Shown here one piece after another: positions 47,994 to 57,219 of a DNA stretch of 64,000 bases (its first letter is position 1; each line of letters starts with the position of its first letter). The stretch is from Streptococcus oralis subsp. dentisani (GTDB lineage: Bacteria > Bacillota > Bacilli > Lactobacillales > Streptococcaceae). Where the stretch lies: assembly GCF_002096335.1 (NCBI RefSeq), contig NZ_NCUW01000027.1, forward strand, positions 1 through 64,000. Direction: 5' to 3'. A program made the position numbers and the translations under genes. The notes below the pieces were generated by a model, which saw nothing but the letters and a program-made list of their open reading frames with translations, did no database searches and was not told the DNA's origin.

Positions 47994-48296
47994 ATGAAGA
48001 AAGACAGATTAATTGTATTGACAGATGCTGTTCTAGCAATTATTATGACCATCTTGATTTTAGAGTTAGAAAAACCAACAACACCAAGTCTTGAAGCTTT
48101 TTGGGATTTACGGCAAAATTTCTTTGCTTGTTTTCTTTCCTTTTTCTGGTTGGGATCGTTATGGATGGCACTAAACACATTATGGGAAAAGGTTGAGAAA
48201 ATTTCCTCAGAAATTATTTGGTGGAATTTGTTTCTACTCTTGGAGCGGCAGGAGTTCTCTTTGGAGAATTTCATGCCATCCAAGATACCAGTCTGA
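47994..48296 (+). pseudogene. TMEM175-family K+ channel, 5' fragment
   Basis: From ATG 47994 (AAAGGGGATGCAATCCG upstream): MKKDRLIVLTDAVLAIIMTI and LILELEKPTTPSLEAFWDLR match the first repeat of bacterial TMEM175 (DUF1211). After WWNLFLL (about 48225) the frame runs into unrelated sequence, so half of the ~200-residue protein is gone. The junction lies where the next fragment begins. Confidence 0.75.
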
Positions 48297-48562
48297 ATGA
48301 TGTGGTGGACCGGATCTATATAAATGTCAAGGATTTACCGTTTCAGTCCTTGGGAGCTTTAGCTAATATCCTGTCTGATGTTAAGAAGGGACTGATTCAA
48401 GACAGTCATATCTGGTCTTTCTTCCAGTCATTTTTCAAACAATATCAGTTGATAATCAGCTTAAATCAGATCTATCAGTTTGTCTATCTTTCTCTGATGG
48501 AGATCATGTCCTATCTTCACTTTGATTATTGGAAAAAACGGCTCGGTCAGGAGCTAGTATGA
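48218..48562 (+). pseudogene. 3' fragment of an unrecognised membrane-associated protein
   Basis: An open frame (TLGAAGVLFGEFHAIQDTSL to HFDYWKKRLGQELV) with no ribosome site, in another frame than the TMEM175 piece it overlaps. It reads like the C-terminus of a larger protein whose 5' part was removed by the same deletion. Family unknown. It ends 13 bp before the K+ channel gene, so the lost gene was probably in an operon with it. Confidence 0.5.
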
Positions 48563-48575
48563 ATAAGGAGAACAA

Positions 48576-48899
48576 ATGAGACGTTTAAAAATGTTATGGC
48601 ATATTATACAGGTTACGGGTTTTACTCGGTTTGCTCTGAGTTTTGTGACCTTTGTTTTTGGGTCAGGAGGCGTGCTTTTCCTAGTTGAACCTGCTATCAC
48701 AAATTACGGAGACGGTCTTTGGTATGCTTTTGTGACTTCGACGACTGTCGGCTACGGGGATCTCCTAGCTGTGACCTTGATTGGAAGGATTACCAGTGTC
48801 TTCTTGACGATTTATGGGCTCATATTTTTTGGCTGTTTATCAGCTGTTATTATTAATTATTATACCGATTTAAATAAGGAAAGAGGAGAGGACAAATGA
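48576..48899 (+). CDS. Small two-helix potassium channel
   Basis: 107 aa. Two membrane helices (about 17-37 and 66-92) flank a pore loop with the selectivity filter STTVGYGDLLAVT. No RCK or other regulatory domain follows, so it resembles KcsA/Kch minimal channels. AAGGAGAAC precedes ATG. Its stop overlaps the start of DUF389 copy 2 (ATGA), so the two are co-translated. Confidence 0.88.
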   Translation: MRRLKMLWHIIQVTGFTRFALSFVTFVFGSGGVLFLVEPAITNYGDGLWYAFVTSTTVGYGDLLAVTLIGRITSVFLTIYGLIFFGCLSAVIINYYTDLNKERGEDK

Positions 48900-49945
48900 C
48901 TGCCAATTATTCAACACGGGAATACCGTGAGAAATTATACGATGACCTTCATGTTCGATTGAGAGATACAGCGATTTTGATGTGTGCAATTTTTATTGCC
49001 TCTATCGGTCTAAATATGAATTCAACAGCTGTTATTATTGGAGCCATGCTGATTTCCCCTCTTATGACATCGATTGTTGGACTCGGATTTGGTTTAGCTA
49101 TTTTTGATACGCGTTTAATCAAGCAATCTTTAGAGGTTTTATTTACTCAAGTATTGGTCAGCTTGCTTGTTTCGACTCTGTATTTCTGGATTTCTCCCTT
49201 GTCTTATGCAAGTAGCGAGTTGATCGCACGAACCTCTCCAACCATTTGGGATGTTCTCATTGCTATTGCTGGTGGGATTGCTGGTGTGATCGGTTCAAGG
49301 AAAAAAGAAGCAAACAATATCGTGCCAGGAGTAGCCATTGCTACAGCTTTGATGCCGCCTATCTGTACTGCTGGCTATGGTTTAGCTAATGGGAATGTAC
49401 GATTTTTATTGGGGGCTCTCTATCTTTTCTTGATCAACTGTGTCTTTATCATGCTAGCCAACATTGTTGGAACAAGAATTTTGATGAGAAAATCTCCTTT
49501 AACTTCATTTAAAGAGCTGAGCATTAAAATGAGAATTGGCTTGATTTCTTTGATTGTATTGTTGATTCTTCCAGCTAGCTATTCGGCAGTTACTCTGACA
49601 ATAGAACAAGCGCGCAAAGAAGGGATCAAACAGTTTGTAGGAAAAGAGTTCGCCAATTATACGGTTATTAATCAAGTCTACAAGTCAAGTAACAATGAAT
49701 TGGTCTTGACGGTTGTTGGAGATCCGATTTCAGAAGAAGAATTAGAAACACTCCACCAAAAACAAGCCTCTTACGGTATTCAATCTGTTCAATTGAAAGT
49801 GAATCAAGTTCAGAACTCGCCAACATTAGATAGTGAAGCGACCAAGGAATTTTATGAAAACATTGACAAGTATATTGATCAAAAACTCTCTGAAAAAGAT
49901 TCACAAAACGATCTCGTAAAAGAAAATGAAGCAGACAAGGATTGA
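48896..49945 (+). CDS. DUF389 (TIGR00341) membrane protein, copy 2
   Basis: 349 aa, about 94% identical to copy 1 at 46227-47276; differences cluster in the last third (for example ELETLHQK for ELERIHQK). Start coupled to the K+ channel gene with GAGGAGAGG upstream. The tight link with a K+ channel suggests a role at the membrane in ion or osmotic balance; this is inference from context. Confidence 0.9.
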   Translation: MTANYSTREYREKLYDDLHVRLRDTAILMCAIFIASIGLNMNSTAVIIGAMLISPLMTSIVGLGFGLAIFDTRLIKQSLEVLFTQVLVSLLVSTLYFWISPLSYASSELIARTSPTIWDVLIAIAGGIAGVIGSRKKEANNIVPGVAIATALMPPICTAGYGLANGNVRFLLGALYLFLINCVFIMLANIVGTRILMRKSPLTSFKELSIKMRIGLISLIVLLILPASYSAVTLTIEQARKEGIKQFVGKEFANYTVINQVYKSSNNELVLTVVGDPISEEELETLHQKQASYGIQSVQLKVNQVQNSPTLDSEATKEFYENIDKYIDQKLSEKDSQNDLVKENEADKD

Positions 49946-50090
49946 GGATATTGAACTTATCTAACTCATGGAAGCAAATGTTGGGAGGATATCCTATATC
50001 CAACAGTTAGTGGATAGAAAGGATTGTTGATGAGGATACCATTTGTGGTGGTTTGACCAATCACGACTAGCTCAGGTTAAATAAAATATA

Positions 50091-50123
50091 AAAAAGCAAC
50101 AACTATTTCAGTTGTTGCTTTTT
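50091..50123 (-). terminator. Terminator of thrS
   Basis: AAAAAGCAACAACT (50091-50104) / AGTTGTTGCTTTTT (50110-50123); perfect and usable from both sides. Confidence 0.92.
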
Positions 50124-50157
50124 CTTACTGAAAAATGTTTCTCAGACAGTGATCGTT

Positions 50158-52101
50158 TTATTTCTCAACGCGTGATTTGTTGGCAATATCAGTAAGGATA
50201 GCTTGAACAAAGTCATCAACTGAGACAGTTTGTGTTTCTTTTTGGCCGTAGCGACGAACATTGACTGTTCCGTCTTCCATTTCCTTGTCCCCAACGATCA
50301 ATTGGTAAGGAATCTTGCTGGTTTGAGAAGCACGGATCTTGAACTGCATTTTTTCATTGCGCTCATCTACATCTGCACGGACACCACGGTCACGGAGCTT
50401 CTTAGCTACTTCCCAAGCGTAGTCCACATGTTTCTCGTTAGAAACTGGGATGAGAGTTACTTGGTGTGGGGCAAGCCATGTTGGGAAGGCACCCTTGTAG
50501 TTCTCAATCAAGATAGCTGTGAAGCGTTCCATGGTTGAAATAACTCCACGGTGGATCATAACTGGACGGTGTTCTTCCCCGTCAGCTCCGATGTATTTGA
50601 GGTCGAAGCGTTCTGGAAGCAAGAAGTCAAGCTGGATAGTAGAAAGGGTTTCTTCTTTTCCAAGGGCTGTCTTAACTTGGATATCCAATTTTGGTCCGTA
50701 GAAGGCTGCTTCACCTTCAGCTTCAAAGTAGTCCACGCCCATTTCATCAAGTGCTGCACGAAGCATGGTTTGGGCATTTTCCCACATCTCATCGTTGTCA
50801 AAGTACTTGTGAGTATCTTGAGGGTCACGAAGAGAGAGACGGAAGCGGTATTCAGTCAAGTTGAAGTCTTCATAAACATCGATAATCAACTGAAGGGCAC
50901 GTTGGAATTCTTCTTGGATTTGTTCTGGAGTAACAAAGAGGTGACCGTCGTTGAGTGACATCTCACGCACACGTTGAAGACCTGTGAGGGCACCAGATTT
51001 CTCGTAGCGGTGCATCATACCGATTTCAGCGATACGGATTGGCAATTCGCGGTATGAGTGAACATGGTGTTTGAAGACTTGGATGTGGTGTGGGCAGTTC
51101 ATTGGACGAAGGACAAATTCTTCTCCGTCCCCCATGTCCATGGTTGGGAACATGTCTTCTTGGTAATGATCCCAGTGACCAGAAGTCTTGTAGAGTTCAA
51201 CAGACGCAAGTGGTGGAGTGTAAACGTGTTGGTAGCCAGAAGCCAACTCTTTGTCGACGATGTAGCGTTCCAATTCACGACGTATAGTCGCACCATTTGG
51301 CAACCAGAATGGAAGTCCTTGTCCGACTTCTTGAGAAATCATGAAGAGGTCAAGCTCTTTACCAAGTTTACGGTGGTCACGTTCTTTGGCTTCTTCACGC
51401 ATTTGAAGATAGTTCTTCAAGTCTTTCTTGTCAAACCAAGCTGTACCGTAGATACGTTGCATCATCGCGTTGTCGCTATTTCCACGCCAGTAAGCACCTG
51501 CTACATGAAGAAGGTGGAAGATTTGGATACGGCCTGTTGATGGGACGTGAGGTCCACGGCAAAGGTCCACGTATTCCCCCTGACGGTAGATAGTCAAACC
51601 GCCTTCGTCCTCAGAGTGTTCTTCGATCAATTCCAACTTGTAAGGGTCGTTTTTGAAGATTTCGCGTGCCTCGTCTTTCGTCACTTCTTCACGGATTGAT
51701 GGGAAGTTTTCTTTAACGATTTTTTTCATTTCTTCTTCGATACGAGGAAGGTCTTCGTTGGAGATTTGACCAGCAGTATTGTCTGTATCGTAGTAGAAGC
51801 CATCTTCGATAGCTGGACCAACACCCAAGTGAATATCTGGGAAAAGGCGACGAGCTGCTTGGGCAAACAAGTGAGCAGCTGAGTGACGCAAGATTGGAAG
51901 GGCATCTTCGTGATCAGGTGTCACGATTTCGATGCTTCCATCTTCAGTGATAGCACGAGTCGTATCGATGAGTTTGCCGTTGAATTTACCAGCCAAGGCT
52001 TTTTTAGCTAGGGAATTGCTGATAGATTGGGCAATTTCAAAAGTAGTAACGCCAGATTCGAATTCACGAACAGCGCCATCTGGGAAAGTAATCTTAATCA
52101 T
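50158..52101 (-). CDS. thrS: Threonyl-tRNA synthetase
   Basis: 647 aa. TGS domain (1-62), editing domain with [17 protein letters not shown] and [14 protein letters not shown], class II core ([20 protein letters not shown] motif, motif 2 [20 protein letters not shown], motif 3 [15 protein letters not shown]) and anticodon-binding domain from about 545. AAGGAGAAAACC precedes ATG. It follows a P-loop kinase gene by 10 bp under one Thr T-box. Confidence 0.97.
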   Translation of the reverse strand: MIKITFPDGAVREFESGVTTFEIAQSISNSLAKKALAGKFNGKLIDTTRAITEDGSIEIVTPDHEDALPILRHSAAHLFAQAARRLFPDIHLGVGPAIEDGFYYDTDNTAGQISNEDLPRIEEEMKKIVKENFPSIREEVTKDEAREIFKNDPYKLELIEEHSEDEGGLTIYRQGEYVDLCRGPHVPSTGRIQIFHLLHVAGAYWRGNSDNAMMQRIYGTAWFDKKDLKNYLQMREEAKERDHRKLGKELDLFMISQEVGQGLPFWLPNGATIRRELERYIVDKELASGYQHVYTPPLASVELYKTSGHWDHYQEDMFPTMDMGDGEEFVLRPMNCPHHIQVFKHHVHSYRELPIRIAEIGMMHRYEKSGALTGLQRVREMSLNDGHLFVTPEQIQEEFQRALQLIIDVYEDFNLTEYRFRLSLRDPQDTHKYFDNDEMWENAQTMLRAALDEMGVDYFEAEGEAAFYGPKLDIQVKTALGKEETLSTIQLDFLLPERFDLKYIGADGEEHRPVMIHRGVISTMERFTAILIENYKGAFPTWLAPHQVTLIPVSNEKHVDYAWEVAKKLRDRGVRADVDERNEKMQFKIRASQTSKIPYQLIVGDKEMEDGTVNVRRYGQKETQTVSVDDFVQAILTDIANKSRVEK

Positions 52102-52111
52102 GGTTTTCTCC

Positions 52112-52738
52112 TTAAATATTTATTCTATTTTTGTTGGACAATTTTAAGAGCCGAGCAACTTCTTCCGCAGTCTGATTTTCTGATTGACTACCATCTGTTA
52201 CGAGGCTAGGATAGCCTAATTTCGTCGCTTCCTTACGAACTATTTGGGCAAAAAGAATGTCTCGTTGCATCCAGTTTTCAAAAGCTTGTTCAGGATTGGT
52301 TGTACCCTCTACGACATAAGGAACCCATTCTCTCTGTCTATAATGCTTTTTTTGAAAATCAGCTGTCGGAGTCAAACATAGATAGGAAGACACTGGACAT
52401 TCAAGCTCCTTTACCAAGTGAGGCAAAAGTCCTGCCCCCTCCACCAAGAGAGGTCTATCTTGATTTTTTATCAAGTAAGATTTCACATAAGGAAAAATCT
52501 CTTCATAAAAGCGCCATTCTTCATCTGCCATCTCTTCTGGATTTCTCATCCAGATTTGTTCTGGACTTCTATCCTGTCTAAGAAGGCAAATTGGCTGTGA
52601 GTCTGCACTTGCTTGACTCATCATCTCATCTACCAAATCATCCAGTTTGATATGAATCAGCTGATACTGTCTAGCAAGAAGTGAAGAAATTGTTGACTTT
52701 CCACTACAAGGCGATCCGCCAATCATATAAAGCATCAT
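52112..52738 (-). CDS. P-loop kinase-like protein in the thrS operon
   Basis: 208 aa from ATG 52738 with AGAAGGAGGAAG upstream; the longer frame to 52819 is only T-box translation. Walker [18 protein letters not shown] at residues 6-22; lid-like [17 protein letters not shown] later. Resembles small-molecule or nucleotide kinases; the substrate is unknown. Read from the T-box upstream, thus induced by threonine starvation together with thrS. Confidence 0.82.
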   Translation of the reverse strand: MMLYMIGGSPCSGKSTISSLLARQYQLIHIKLDDLVDEMMSQASADSQPICLLRQDRSPEQIWMRNPEEMADEEWRFYEEIFPYVKSYLIKNQDRPLLVEGAGLLPHLVKELECPVSSYLCLTPTADFQKKHYRQREWVPYVVEGTTNPEQAFENWMQRDILFAQIVRKEATKLGYPSLVTDGSQSENQTAEEVARLLKLSNKNRINI

Positions 52739-52762
52739 TCTTCCTCCTTCTGACAAAATAAA

Positions 52763-53000
52763 AACGACATCCTCTAAAGGACGTCGCAACGTGGTTCCAC
52801 CTTCATTTATGTTCCTCAAAAAAGAGGGACACCTCTGATTGGCTCTAACGTGGCCACCGTTTTATGTTTTCATAAAAGTCAGTAGAGTAGTATCAGTTTA
52901 GGCTCTCTATGCGTTTCCAGCAACCACGCACTCTCTAGTAGAAAGGGACTAAGTGACTTGTCTCTATGCATTATTATAGCATGATTGCGAGAATTTTCAA
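52763..53000 (-). promoter_or_regulatory. Thr T-box leader and promoter of the kinase-thrS operon
   Basis: Minus strand: promoter TTGAAA (53000-52995), 16 bp, TATAAT (52978-52973). Stem I distal loop GTTGCTGGAAACGC; AAGTCA/TGACTT forms its base and an ACT triplet (Thr, 52883-52881) is in the likely specifier position. T-box GGTGGAACCACG at 52802-52791; terminator ACGTCCTTTAGAGGATGT followed by CGTTTTTATTTT near 52763. Confidence 0.88.
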
Positions 53001-53371
53001 GGATTTTGTGAAAGTTTTTTGCTTTTTCCTTGCTGGAGCATGTATTTAATACCCGAACCTGAAGCCATACCAAGTAGGGCAAAGAGTTCATAAGCTAGGA
53101 AATAAACGAGAATGAATTCATTGAAAGTGATGATGGTAAAGCAATAGAGAAGAGCAATACCGAGCAACCACCACAGTGAGAATTGGAAACGGTAGCTATA
53201 AAGAAGGGACACGATGAAGGTTGCCAAAGGTGAAAAGAGGATGATGTTATAAATGTAAAGCCCTTTCAGCGTATAAGAATCAGATATCAGCAGCAAAAGC
53301 AACTCATAGAGGGGCCAGTAAAAGAAGAATATGACAAGGCAGTATGGGATATACTTAAGATATTTCCGCAT
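52997..53371 (-). CDS. Small integral membrane protein of unknown function
   Basis: 124 aa with about four helices (YIPYCLVIFFFYWPLYELLL and LWWLLGIALLYCFTIITF visible) and a Lys-rich tail. No recognised domain. Its 3' end overlaps the -35 of the Thr T-box promoter. It has its own upstream region with a TATAATA-like box near 53455. Confidence 0.65.
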   Translation of the reverse strand: MRKYLKYIPYCLVIFFFYWPLYELLLLLISDSYTLKGLYIYNIILFSPLATFIVSLLYSYRFQFSLWWLLGIALLYCFTIITFNEFILVYFLAYELFALLGMASGSGIKYMLQQGKSKKLSQNP

Positions 53372-53522
53372 GGCAATAGTCCTCCAATCTGCAAAAATAG
53401 AGAGATGTTGAAGACCACATGATCCTAAATGAAGGGGAACTCTCTACCTATATTATAGCACGATTTGCAAACCCTTACAAGGTGCTATGGTAGGCAGAAA
53501 TAATAAGCTTTATGAATTTTTT

Positions 53523-53531
53523 TGTTATAAT
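53523..53531 (+). promoter_or_regulatory. Extended -10 promoter of the phosphoesterase gene
   Basis: TGTTATAAT (TATAAT 53526-53531); -35 weak. Confidence 0.6.
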
Positions 53532-53566
53532 ACTAGCATAAGAAGTAAGAAAATTGAGGGGAAAGA

Positions 53567-54409
53567 ATGACGAAAATAGCAGTTCTTTCAGACATACATG
53601 GGAACACGACTGCCTTGGAAACTGTACTGGCTGATGCTAAAGTGGCAAAGGTGGATGAGTACTGGCTTTTGGGAGATGTTCTTATGCCGGGAACAGGACG
53701 TAGAAGGATTTTGAACCTCTTGGCTGATTTGCCCATCACAGTAAGAGTTCTGGGTAATTGGGAGAATAGTCTCTGGCGTGGTTTGCATCGCAAGCTAGAT
53801 CTAACAAAAGCTAGTCATCGCTATCTCCTACGCCAATGCCAGTATATCTTAGAAGAGATTAGCCCTGAAGAAATCGAAGACCTCCACAATCAACCTATGC
53901 AAGTTCATCGTCAGTTTGGTGATTTGACGGTGGGAATCACTCACCATCTCCCTGATAAAAACTGGGGTAGAGAGTTGATTCATACGGGAAAACAAGAAGA
54001 TTTTGATAGATTGGTGACGGAACCGTATGCCTCTATCGCAGTATATGGGCATATCCACCAACAGTTGCTTCGTTATGGAAGTGACGGACAGTTGATCCTC
54101 AATCCAGGATCGATTGGGCAACCCTTCTTTTTAGATGCGAGGTTGCGTAAGGACCTACGTGCCCAGTATATGATCTTAGAGTTTGATGAGACAGGTTTGG
54201 CTGATGTTGATTTTCGTCGAGTGGATTATGATGTAGAGGCTGAGTTGCAGCTGGCTAAGGATTTAAAGCTTCCTTATTTTCAGGTCTATTATGAAAGTTT
54301 GGTAAATGGGATTCACCACACCCATAATCAGGAACTTCTGTATGAAATTGCCCAAGAACAAGGGCATGATGCCGAGTTGGATGCATGGTTGGATAGTGGT
54401 AATGATTGA
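53567..54409 (+). CDS. Calcineurin-like metallophosphoesterase
   Basis: 280 aa. Metal ligands: AVLSDIHGNTTALE (DxH), LLGDVLMPG (GD), VLGNWENSL (GNxE), GITHHLPD, and YGHIHQQLLR (GHxH) near residue 164. This is a two-metal phosphoesterase of the YfcE/diadenosine-phosphatase type, with an added C-terminal helical part. Substrate unknown. AGGGGAAAG precedes ATG; 57 bp upstream of an Rrf2 gene. Confidence 0.9.
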   Translation: MTKIAVLSDIHGNTTALETVLADAKVAKVDEYWLLGDVLMPGTGRRRILNLLADLPITVRVLGNWENSLWRGLHRKLDLTKASHRYLLRQCQYILEEISPEEIEDLHNQPMQVHRQFGDLTVGITHHLPDKNWGRELIHTGKQEDFDRLVTEPYASIAVYGHIHQQLLRYGSDGQLILNPGSIGQPFFLDARLRKDLRAQYMILEFDETGLADVDFRRVDYDVEAELQLAKDLKLPYFQVYYESLVNGIHHTHNQELLYEIAQEQGHDAELDAWLDSGND

Positions 54410-54433
54410 CATTACAACGTAAAAGGGTATAAT
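54406..54433 (+). promoter_or_regulatory. Promoter of the Rrf2 gene
   Basis: TTGACA (54406-54411) overlaps the phosphoesterase stop; TATAAT 54428-54433; spacer 16 bp. Confidence 0.8.
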
Positions 54434-54465
54434 GAGTATCAGATAGGATGTGAAAGGAGAAGAAG

Positions 54466-54903
54466 ATGCAAATTTCAAGTCGATTTACGATTGCAACGCA
54501 TATGTTGATTATCATCGCTCTAGAAGGGAAGAAAACAAAAGTTACCAGTGATTTTTTGGCTGCTAGTGTTGGGGTCAATCCAGTTATTATCCGTAAAACC
54601 TTGTCCCAACTCAAAAATGCAGAGCTGATATCGGTTGCGCGTGGAACGGGCGGTACCGAGATTATCAAAGATCTAAATGAGATCACGCTTTTAGACGTCT
54701 ATCAAGCGGTAGAATGCCTTGGAAAAACTGGTCAATTGTTTAGTTTCCATGAAAATCCGAACCCAAGTTGTCCAATTGGATCGAATATCCATGCGGTCTT
54801 AGATCAAAAACTACTAGATATCCAAGAGGCAATGGAAAACCAACTTGGTCAGACGAGTCTGGCTCAGGTTGTGGCAGATGCAGAAGCAAGAATAGTAAAA
54901 TAA
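54466..54903 (+). CDS. Rrf2-family transcriptional regulator
   Basis: 145 aa: winged helix at residues 25-60 (KVTSDFLAASVGVNPVIIRK) and wing SVARGTGGTEI. It has only one Cys (NPSCPIG, in place of the three Fe-S cysteines of IscR/NsrR), so it is a YwnA/CymR-like Rrf2 without a cluster. AAAGGAGAAG precedes ATG. Target unknown. Confidence 0.9.
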   Translation: MQISSRFTIATHMLIIIALEGKKTKVTSDFLAASVGVNPVIIRKTLSQLKNAELISVARGTGGTEIIKDLNEITLLDVYQAVECLGKTGQLFSFHENPNPSCPIGSNIHAVLDQKLLDIQEAMENQLGQTSLAQVVADAEARIVK

Positions 54904-54925
54904 GAGGGCTAGGCTCCTCTTTTTC
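54903..54925 (+). terminator. Terminator after the Rrf2 gene
   Basis: AAGAGG / CCTCTT hairpin followed by TTTTC. Confidence 0.75.
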
Positions 54926-54970
54926 TATTGCCACAATTATGGTACAATGTAGTCATCAAAGGAGAAGATT

Positions 54971-55993
54971 ATGTACTTTATTACAGGTTTTTTTGTCCTA
55001 CTTTTTCTGATTTCATTTTTTAGGGACAATCGCAGTCTCTGGAATCCGGCTCTTTTACTTTTGTCTCTGCTTTTTTCTTACCTGTCTATTGCCAATTTTT
55101 TTTACGAGGCTGGGCAAGAAGAATTGCACATGATTTTCTTTGCAGTGATTTTTCTCTTGCTTCCATTTTTAGTTTTTCTAAGTGGCTTTTTCCTTATTCA
55201 TAACGGATTTGTGTTGTTGAAGAAAGAGGGGAAATCCAAGGCAAATTATTTGTCTCTGGGACTAGGGTGTGTGATTCTGTTCTTTTTTGTAATCATGGTG
55301 ATTCGAGTGAGCGATACCAAGAGCTTGTTCTACACCAATCATCTAGTGAATATCATCTTTTTCTTTTTGATTTATTCGTATTTGATTTTTGGTTTTGCCT
55401 TTGCAGGATTTCTACTATATTCTATCTTGTATCTCTTCATTCCTAAGAAAAAACATTATGATTTTATCATCATTCATGGGGCTGGTTTGTTGGATGGAGA
55501 AAGGGTGAGTCCTTTGCTCAAGCGTAGGATTGACAAGGCTGTTGAGGCTTACCACAATTCAAATAATCCAGATGTCAAATTGATCGCTAGTGGTGGCCAA
55601 GGTGGGGATGAGAAGATTTCCGAAGCTCAGGCAATTTGTAATTATTTGCTGGAAGAGACGGATGTTCCGAGAGAAGCGATTCTCCTAGAGGAAGACTCAA
55701 CGACAACCTATGAGAATCTTCTCTTCTCAAAAGAAATGGGAGAGAGGCTGGTGACCAGTCCACGTTTTCTCTTTGTGACCAATGATTACCATGTTTTTCG
55801 TACCAGTACCTATGCTCGCCGTATTGGGATGAAGGGAGATGGTCTTGGTTGCCGTACAGCCGCCTACTATATCCCATCGGCCTTTATCAGAGAATATATT
55901 GCTCTATGTGTGAAGATGAGATGGCTTTTTATCGCCTTCTACGTTTTATTGATTTTAGCTCTGATTTTCTCTTATAGAGGTATTTTGTGGTAA
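54971..55993 (+). CDS. YdcF-family (DUF218) membrane protein
   Basis: 340 aa: five to six N-terminal helices (1-155), then a DUF218 domain: FIIIHGAGLLDGERVSPLLK, LIASGGQGGDEKISEAQAI, STTTYENLLFSKEMG, and a last helix. ElyC/SanA/YdcF relatives affect envelope polymer metabolism; no reaction is proven for this form. AAAGGAGAAG precedes ATG. Confidence 0.88.
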   Translation: MYFITGFFVLLFLISFFRDNRSLWNPALLLLSLLFSYLSIANFFYEAGQEELHMIFFAVIFLLLPFLVFLSGFFLIHNGFVLLKKEGKSKANYLSLGLGCVILFFFVIMVIRVSDTKSLFYTNHLVNIIFFFLIYSYLIFGFAFAGFLLYSILYLFIPKKKHYDFIIIHGAGLLDGERVSPLLKRRIDKAVEAYHNSNNPDVKLIASGGQGGDEKISEAQAICNYLLEETDVPREAILLEEDSTTTYENLLFSKEMGERLVTSPRFLFVTNDYHVFRTSTYARRIGMKGDGLGCRTAAYYIPSAFIREYIALCVKMRWLFIAFYVLLILALIFSYRGILW

Positions 55994-56266
55994 TATGTGA
56001 ACTCATCGGTGGATGATTTTTGCAAAATTCATATTGTAATAATTGTTAGATTCTCTAAAAAAATTACAGTAGCTTGAGAAAAAATAGAAGTTCCATTAGT
56101 AGCAACAATAGTAGAACGGGTCAGGAGATTGTAGGTGAGATTTTGGAATAGCTTGGTGGTTACTCGTCAATCAAGTGGACAATTTCTAACCTAGTTACAG
56201 ATTTTCAGAGAGGGTCAAAAATAAGCAACTGCATATGAGTAGACTAGATTTTTACAGTCAACGACA
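55994..56266. other. Gene-free stretch after the YdcF gene
   Basis: About 270 bp with no convincing frame, ribosome site or known repeat. A translation of TRQSSGQFLT-like residues near 56160 gives no family. Nothing further is seen. Confidence 0.5.
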
Positions 56267-56267
56267 A

Positions 56268-56300
56268 AAAATGTGAACCAGCAACAGAGGTTCACATTTT
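56268..56300. terminator. Terminator before the nucleotidyltransferase gene end
   Basis: AAAATGTGAACC (56268-56279) / GGTTCACATTTT (56289-56300). Confidence 0.88.
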
Positions 56301-56309
56301 CTTTTGGGT

Positions 56310-57092
56310 CTATGGCAAAATGGTTTTTAGTTGGTTCAGAATGGTTTGTAAGGTTACGACCGCTTGTTCTTCTTGTTGCGGTTGATAGAGTAGTTGGAAA
56401 TAGTCGCGAATAGTTTCTTCAAATTGCTTAGGGAGGAGAGTACAATGGGCCTTTGCGTACTCTAGCATTCGTTTTTCACCAGGATGGGTTTGCTCATTGA
56501 GCGCAAACAACAAGTCAAAGTAGGAAGCAAAAAATTCACTCGTACGATGATTCATACTGAGAAGATCATGGCGTTTGATAGCTTTTTTAATTTGGTGAGA
56601 GAAGGCGGGCATGGCCTGATCCAGCAAAAGGAGCTGTTTTTCGATGATATGTTTTTTGAGTTCTTGAGGGTAGGGAATCTGGTAGGCTCTTTGAAGAGAG
56701 GTATAGCGCCCATTTGGGTCGTATAGAATCTTGCTGTGGAGTAGATTGTGCCACATGCAAGTTGTATAAGCATTTTGAGCTTTGTGTTGAAAAACAGTTG
56801 TGTTCAATTCTTGTTCAAAAGAATCCAGCGAACGATAAATCAACTCGATTTCGATTCCGTTGTTTAGTATACAGTCATCCTCTAACTCCCAAAACTGGTT
56901 TCCAATTTCCATATAGGAGCAGTACTTACTCAAAATATTTTGTCGAATTGCCTCATCGATGGGAGAGTTGAGATAGATGTAGACATCATAATCAGAATTT
57001 TGATCATAGGCTTGTCCTGCACGTGAACCACCTAGAGCGATGGCTTCAACTTGTTTCAGTTGAGAGAATTCTTTGTAAAGTTCTTGGATCAT
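56310..57092 (-). CDS. Nucleotidyltransferase-domain protein (DUF4037-like)
   Basis: 260 aa. ALGGSRAGQAYDQNSDYDVY (residues 18-37) is the GS...DxD nucleotidyltransferase motif, with a third acid in IEIELIYRS. The C-terminal half is helical (HQIKKAIKRHDLLSMNHRTSEFF), like MNT/HEPN or aminoglycoside nucleotidyltransferases. Target may be a drug or RNA; not known. Confidence 0.82.
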   Translation of the reverse strand: MIQELYKEFSQLKQVEAIALGGSRAGQAYDQNSDYDVYIYLNSPIDEAIRQNILSKYCSYMEIGNQFWELEDDCILNNGIEIELIYRSLDSFEQELNTTVFQHKAQNAYTTCMWHNLLHSKILYDPNGRYTSLQRAYQIPYPQELKKHIIEKQLLLLDQAMPAFSHQIKKAIKRHDLLSMNHRTSEFFASYFDLLFALNEQTHPGEKRMLEYAKAHCTLLPKQFEETIRDYFQLLYQPQQEEQAVVTLQTILNQLKTILP

Positions 57093-57182
57093 GACTCTTC
57101 TCCTAGCTTTATGGTTTTAAAGTCATTTTACCAAAAAGTAAAACGTTTGCATAGTATTGAGTTACTCTTTTTCATTTGTAGC

Positions 57183-57212
57183 AAAAAATGTGAACCCTTT
57201 TTTGAGTTCACA
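57183..57212 (-). terminator. Terminator of the amino-acid ABC operon
   Basis: Minus strand TGTGAAC (57212-57206) / GTTCACA (57195-57189) then TTTTTT. Confidence 0.85.
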
Positions 57213-57219
57213 CTTCTTT

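Noticed and set aside
46227..49954. DUF389 repeat as an insertion sequence or composite transposon
   Set aside because: The repeats are ordinary membrane-protein genes without transposase or terminal inverted repeats.
52739..52819. N-terminal extension of the P-loop kinase
   Set aside because: It reads through the Thr T-box and terminator; AGAAGGAGGAAG precedes ATG 52738.
56310..57092. MNT/HEPN toxin-antitoxin pair
   Set aside because: No HEPN gene is next to the nucleotidyltransferase.
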